A stretch of 64,000 nucleotides of DNA, from positions 62,001 through 126,000 of the forward strand of contig NZ_SISB01000005.1 of assembly GCF_004310295.1 (NCBI RefSeq), in the 5' to 3' direction. The notes below the pieces were generated by a model. The model made no database searches, was not told the origin of the DNA, and saw only the letters and a list, made by a program, of their open reading frames with translations. Positions 58,824 to 64,000 of the stretch are shown here, one piece after another. The translations under genes and the position numbers were made by a program. The DNA is from Pseudomonas sp. BGI-2 (lineage in GTDB: Bacteria; Pseudomonadota; Gammaproteobacteria; Pseudomonadales; Pseudomonadaceae). Position 1 is the stretch's first letter; every line of letters starts with the position of its first letter.

Positions 58824-60634
58824 ATGATCGCTTGCCTGCGGCTGTTCACTGCCCTCTGCCTCGCTGCCTTGCTGGCGGCTTGCGCCAGCTCGCCCTCTTC
58901 CAGCCTTGGCGAACTTCCACGGACCCCGGATGCCAGTATCGAGCAACTGCTCGAACAGGCCGCTCAAAGCAAGGATCCGGAAAAAGCCGCGCTGTTGCGC
59001 CTGAGCGCGGCAGACCTGGCTTATCGTCAGGGTAATGCCGGCCAGTCCGCGCAAATCCTGCAACAGGTTCCGGTGGAACAACTCAAGCCCGGCCAACAAG
59101 TCTTCGCCAGCACCCTGGCGGCTGAACTGGCCATGGTGCGCAACCAGCCCAAGGCGGCGTTGACTGCCTTGAGCCATCCAAGCCTGCAACGCTTGAGCGA
59201 GTTGCCGGTCGAGCAACAGGTGCGCACCGGCACTGTCCATGCTCGCGCCCTTGAGGCCGATGGCCAGACGCTTGCCGCCGCACGGGAGCGCATCTTCATC
59301 GCGCCAATGCTTGAAGGTGAGGCGGCGAGCAAAAACCACGAAGCGATCTGGACCCTGATCGCCTCGCTGCCAACCGACCAATTGCAGCCAACCACCACCG
59401 ACGACCTCGGCGGCTGGATGGCGCTGGCGCTGGCCGTGAAAACCGCTGGCACCCTGGAACAGCAGCAGGCCGCTATCGACGCCTGGCGCGCACAGAACCC
59501 TAAACACCCGGCCGCCATTCAGCTGCCGCTGCCACTGACCAAACTCAAGGAGCTGGCCAGCCAGCCCCTGAGCAAGATCGCCCTGCTGCTGCCGCAAGAC
59601 GGTCCGCTGGCCTCGGTCGGCAAAGCACTGCGTGAAGGTTTCATGGCCGCTCACTACCAGGCTCAACAAGCCGGGCAGAAGCCGCCAGCCATCGAGTTCT
59701 ATGACAGCTCGAAACTGACCTCGATGGACGAGTTCTACCGCAAGGCCCAGGCCGACGGTGTGCAACTGGTGGTCGGTCCGCTGGAAAAACCGCTGGTCAA
59801 ACAGCTAAGTGCTCGCCCGCAACTGCCGATCACTACCCTGGCGCTGAACTACAGCGAAGGCGAACAAGGTCCGGCTCAGCTGTTCCAGTTTGGTTTGGCC
59901 GCTGAAGATGAAGCCCGCGAAGTGTCTCGTCGTGCTCGCGCCGACGGCCTGCACCGCGCCGCCATCATGGTGCCGAAAGGCGAATGGGGCGATCGCGTGA
60001 TGCGAGCGTTCAGCCAGGACTGGCAAGCCAACGGTGGCAGCATCGTCGCGACCGAACGCGTTGACCAACCGGTTCAACTGGCCCAGCAGATTGCCGACAT
60101 GTTCCAGCTGCGTCAGAGCGAAGGTCGCGCCAAGAGCCTGCAAAGCACCGTTGGCTCGCAGGTAGCGGCCCAGCCTTCGCGTCGTCAGGACATTGAGTTC
60201 ATCTTCCTGGCCGCGACTCCGCAACAGGCCCAGCAGATCAAACCGACCCTGAACTTCCAGTACGCGGGCGATGTGCCGGTTTACGCCACGTCCCACGTAT
60301 TCAGTGCCAGCGGCGACGTGAACCAGTACAACGACATGAACGGCATCCGCTTCTGCGAGACCCCGTGGTTGCTGGACGCCAATGATCCGCTGCGCAAGCA
60401 GGTCACCGCGCAATGGCCACAAGCCGCCGGCAGCCTGGGGCGCCTGTACGCAATGGGCGTGGATGCGTATCGCCTGGCGCCGCGCCTGGGGCAACTCAAG
60501 GCGCTGCCGGACAGCCGCATTGAAGGCCAGTCGGGCAGCCTGGGCATGACTCAGAACCAGCGCGTGGTGCGCCAGTTGCCGTGGGCACAGTTCACCAACG
60601 GTCAGGTTCAACGCCTGCCGGATACCCCGCGCTG

Positions 60635-60635
<1 letters not shown>
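58824..60635 (+). CDS. lpoA: Penicillin-binding protein activator LpoA (LppC)
   Basis: 603 residues from ATG 58824, with AGGAA about 7 bases upstream. The lipoprotein signal ends LLAACAS with the lipobox cysteine near residue 20. An N-terminal helical TPR-like part (residues 25-250) leads to a periplasmic binding-protein fold (KIALLLPQDGPLASVGKALR near residue 252, with GVQLVVGPLEKPLVKQL near residue 312). LpoA spans the periplasm from the outer membrane to stimulate PBP1A. The stop overlaps the start of the next gene by 1 base. Confidence 0.94.
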
Positions 60636-62270
<1,635 letters not shown>

Positions 62271-62275
62271 TACCG

Positions 62276-62398
62276 GCTTACCGGCGAAGGTGATTTCAAA
62301 GACGCCTTCGCACTGTAGGAGCCAGGCTTGCCGGCGAAGGCGATTTCGAGGACGCCTTCGCCGGCAAGTCGGATCGCCGCACCGCTGGCTCCTACATG
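62276..62398. repeat. Tandem and inverted repeat block (gccttcgccggc type)
   Basis: A 34-base unit (TTACCGGCGAAGGTGATTTC...) at 62277-62310 is followed by a second at 62329-62361, a period of 52 bases. Inverted partners GTAGGAGCCAGGCTTGCC and its mirror ...GCTGGCTCCTAC enclose the second. It is a REP-like family with a different core from those elsewhere in the window. Confidence 0.75.
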
Positions 62399-62402
62399 AA
62401 AT

Positions 62403-62437
62403 AAAAAAGGGTGATCCTTGCGGATCACCCTTTTTTT
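62403..62437. terminator. Bidirectional terminator between the BON gene and sspB
   Basis: AAAAAAGGGTGATCC pairs with GGATCACCCTTTTTTT around TTGC. It ends the plus-strand lpoA operon and the minus-strand sspAB unit. Confidence 0.92.
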
Positions 62438-62849
62438 ATTTCACCACTTTCAAACTGGGTCGACCGCTGGGACGCGGCGGCTCGCTGTCGGGCGGCGGAA
62501 TATCATCATCCGGCTCGATCTCTTCCTCGTCTTCCATCGGCGATTCCAGATCGAACACCATGCCCTGACCATTCTCCCGGGCGTAAATACCCAGGATCGA
62601 TGCAATAGGCACGTACAGGGTGTGTGGCACGCCACCGAAGCGCCCTTCGAAGCTGACCGCCTCGTTGTCCATGTGCAGATGACGCACGGCAGCCGGTGAT
62701 ACGTTCAGGACAATCTGTCCGTCACTGGCAAAACCCTGAGGCACCTGCACCGACGGATACTCGGAATTGACCAGCATGTGAGGGGTGCAATCGTTATCCA
62801 CAATCCACTCGTAGAGCGCGCGGACCAGATAAGGTCGACTGGAGTTCAT
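62436..62849 (-). CDS. sspB: ClpXP protease specificity-enhancing factor SspB
   Basis: 137 residues. SSRPYLVRALYEWIVDNDCT and HMLVNSEYPSVQVPQGF begin the SspB fold, with VSFEGRFGGVPHTLYVPIAS near residue 65 forming the ssrA-tag binding groove. An acidic linker (EDEEEIEPDDDIPPPDSE) leads to the C-terminal GRPSLKVVK, the ClpX-docking tail. SspB delivers ssrA-tagged proteins to ClpXP. It follows sspA with 16 bases between, the usual operon. Confidence 0.95.
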   Translation of the reverse strand: MNSSRPYLVRALYEWIVDNDCTPHMLVNSEYPSVQVPQGFASDGQIVLNVSPAAVRHLHMDNEAVSFEGRFGGVPHTLYVPIASILGIYARENGQGMVFDLESPMEDEEEIEPDDDIPPPDSEPPRPSGRPSLKVVK

Positions 62850-62865
62850 AGCGGCTCCTTAAGCC

Positions 62866-63483
62866 TTAGCGCATATCGCGTTCGACGCCAGACAGACTCG
62901 CCTGGAAAGCCTCACGCGCAAACGAGCGCTCCATGTAATCAAGCAGCGGCTTGGCAGGCCGCGGCAGTTCAATACCTAAAATCGGCAAACGCCAGAGTAT
63001 TGGCAATAGGCAGCAATCCACCAGACTTTGTTCCTCACTGAGGAAAAACGGCTTGTCGGCGAACAACGGCGACACGCCAGTCAGGCTTTCACGCAACTCT
63101 TTACGAGCCACGACGCGGGCGGCTTCCTTGGTCTTCGAATCCAGGATCAGATCCACCAGACCACACCAGTCACGCTGAATACGATGAATCAGCAGACGGC
63201 TGTTGGCACGCGCCACAGGATAAACCGGCAGCAAGGGCGGGTGCGGGTAACGCTCATCCAGATATTCCATCACCACGGTCGACTCCCACAACGCCAGGTC
63301 ACGATCGACCAGGGTGGGCAGGCTTCCGTAAGGGTTCACTTCAATCAGTTTAGGCGGCTGGCGACCAGCTTCCACGTAAATGATCTCTGCGCTGACACCC
63401 TTCTCTGCAAGTACGATGCGCACTCGGTGGGAATAGTGGTCGGCGGGGTCGGAGTAACAGGCCAACCGATTGGTCACGCCCAT
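62866..63483 (-). CDS. sspA: Stringent starvation protein A
   Basis: 205 residues with a glutathione S-transferase fold: [20 protein letters not shown] at the thioredoxin-like N-terminus, [19 protein letters not shown] near residue 46, and the helical C-terminal domain with [19 protein letters not shown]. SspA binds RNA polymerase and alters transcription under starvation and acid stress; in Pseudomonas it also affects virulence traits. GST activity is not expected. SD GGAGGA is about 5 bases before the ATG 63483. It is downstream of petC. Confidence 0.94.
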   Translation of the reverse strand: MGVTNRLACYSDPADHYSHRVRIVLAEKGVSAEIIYVEAGRQPPKLIEVNPYGSLPTLVDRDLALWESTVVMEYLDERYPHPPLLPVYPVARANSRLLIHRIQRDWCGLVDLILDSKTKEAARVVARKELRESLTGVSPLFADKPFFLSEEQSLVDCCLLPILWRLPILGIELPRPAKPLLDYMERSFAREAFQASLSGVERDMR

Positions 63484-63633
63484 GGCGGTCCTCCTCGCTT
63501 GTTGAAATTATCGGAAGCGGAAAAACGCACGCGCCCAGAGAGCGCCTCCCGTAACGCCTGGATCACCAGGCTCGTTACACCTTCAGAGACGCCCTTGGGC
63601 GCGCGCGATTAACAGCAATTGCTTACAGCTTTA

Positions 63634-64000
63634 TCAATGGATGTCTTTCCAGTATTCACGCTTGAGCAAGTATGCGAATACAAAGAAGAACGCCAGGTAC
63701 AGCAACACATAGGTACCGATGCGCTGATGCTGCAGCTTCACCGGGTTGGCCGAGTAGGCCAGGAAGGTCACCAGATTCTTGACCTTCTCATCGAATTGCT
63801 CTGCGTTCAGCGTGCCGGTTTTTGGCACCACGGTCAGCTGGTCACACGCCTCATGAGTCAGAGCCGTACCGGTCAGCGGATCGTATTGCTTCTTGCCGTC
63901 TTCGACGATTTGAACTTGTTTGCAGCCTACCACCTGACGACCCTGCAGGCCGACCAGAACGTTAGGCATCCCGACGTTCGGGAAGACCTTGTTGTTCACG
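63634..64000 (-). CDS. petC: Cytochrome c1 of the bc1 complex, C-terminal part (cut by window edge)
   Basis: Only the last about 122 residues are in the window, running off the right edge. NNKVFPNVGMPNVLVGLQGR with the conserved methionine heme ligand region (GMPNVL) is followed by a hydrophilic stretch and a C-terminal membrane anchor (TYVLLYLAFFFVFAYLLKREYW). It passes electrons from the Rieske protein to cytochrome c. The next gene on the strand is sspA, the standard petABC-sspAB order. Confidence 0.93.
   Translation of the reverse strand, partial: VNNKVFPNVGMPNVLVGLQGRQVVGCKQVQIVEDGKKQYDPLTGTALTHEACDQLTVVPKTGTLNAEQFDEKVKNLVTFLAYSANPVKLQHQRIGTYVLLYLAFFFVFAYLLKREYWKDIH

Overview
The window comes from a Pseudomonas of the fluorescens lineage. 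This rests on the complete division and cell wall (dcw) cluster in pseudomonad order, many Pseudomonas-type REP palindromes (gtgggagcgggcttgctcgcg and relatives), a cyoABCDE operon, an OprD-family porin, NorR/Hmp, CheV, and the small families DUF3077 and DUF6124. No tRNA, CRISPR array or intact insertion sequence was seen.

Layout. 1-324 is the AT-rich end of a superfamily I helicase gene, probably the edge of an acquired segment. 371-1042 holds a structured leader RNA, an unlisted 38-codon ORF and a DUF3077 gene. 1681-6813 is an NAD-dependent formate dehydrogenase operon (fdsG-B-A-D). 6946-13645 is accessory: a PH-domain protein, a two-component system, MlaA, a PhoD-like phosphatase, a P-loop kinase-like protein and a VOC protein. 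13792-21528 holds an aminotransferase with a divergent LysR gene, a diguanylate cyclase with a GNAT gene, an msrA remnant, a DUF72 gene, and a divergent ridA/mocR pair with operator-like palindromes. 21739-26582 is cyoABCDE (minus strand). 27397-31017 holds dsbB and the hmp/norR nitric oxide defence pair, with NorR-type sites and a sigma-54-like promoter between them. 31311-38944 is accessory: cheV, GNAT, exported and cysteine-cluster proteins, a DUF6124 gene behind a second copy of the leader RNA, oprD and a second diguanylate cyclase. 39143-56958 is the dcw cluster on the minus strand (mraZ to lpxC, 16 genes), read from a promoter followed by three 10-bp-phased MraZ boxes. 57313-57666 is RNase P RNA, then rsmI and, divergently, lpoA-yraN-gmhA-BON lipoprotein. 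The right edge has sspB, sspA and the end of petC.

The most interesting signal is the leader RNA present twice (371-617 plus; 35308-35056 minus), about 32 kb apart in front of different small DUF genes. The primary sequences have diverged, but the helices are kept by compensatory changes: a 12-15 bp closing stem, a cUUCGg hairpin, a CCGG hairpin and a CCACCA-loop hairpin. In each copy two distant hairpin loops carry the same motif, and one central segment is exactly complementary to it. The motif differs between copies, and both loops and the complementary segment change together. This predicts mutually exclusive loop-acceptor pairings just before the ribosome binding site, which would be a candidate RNA switch. 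I know of no description of it but could not search databases.
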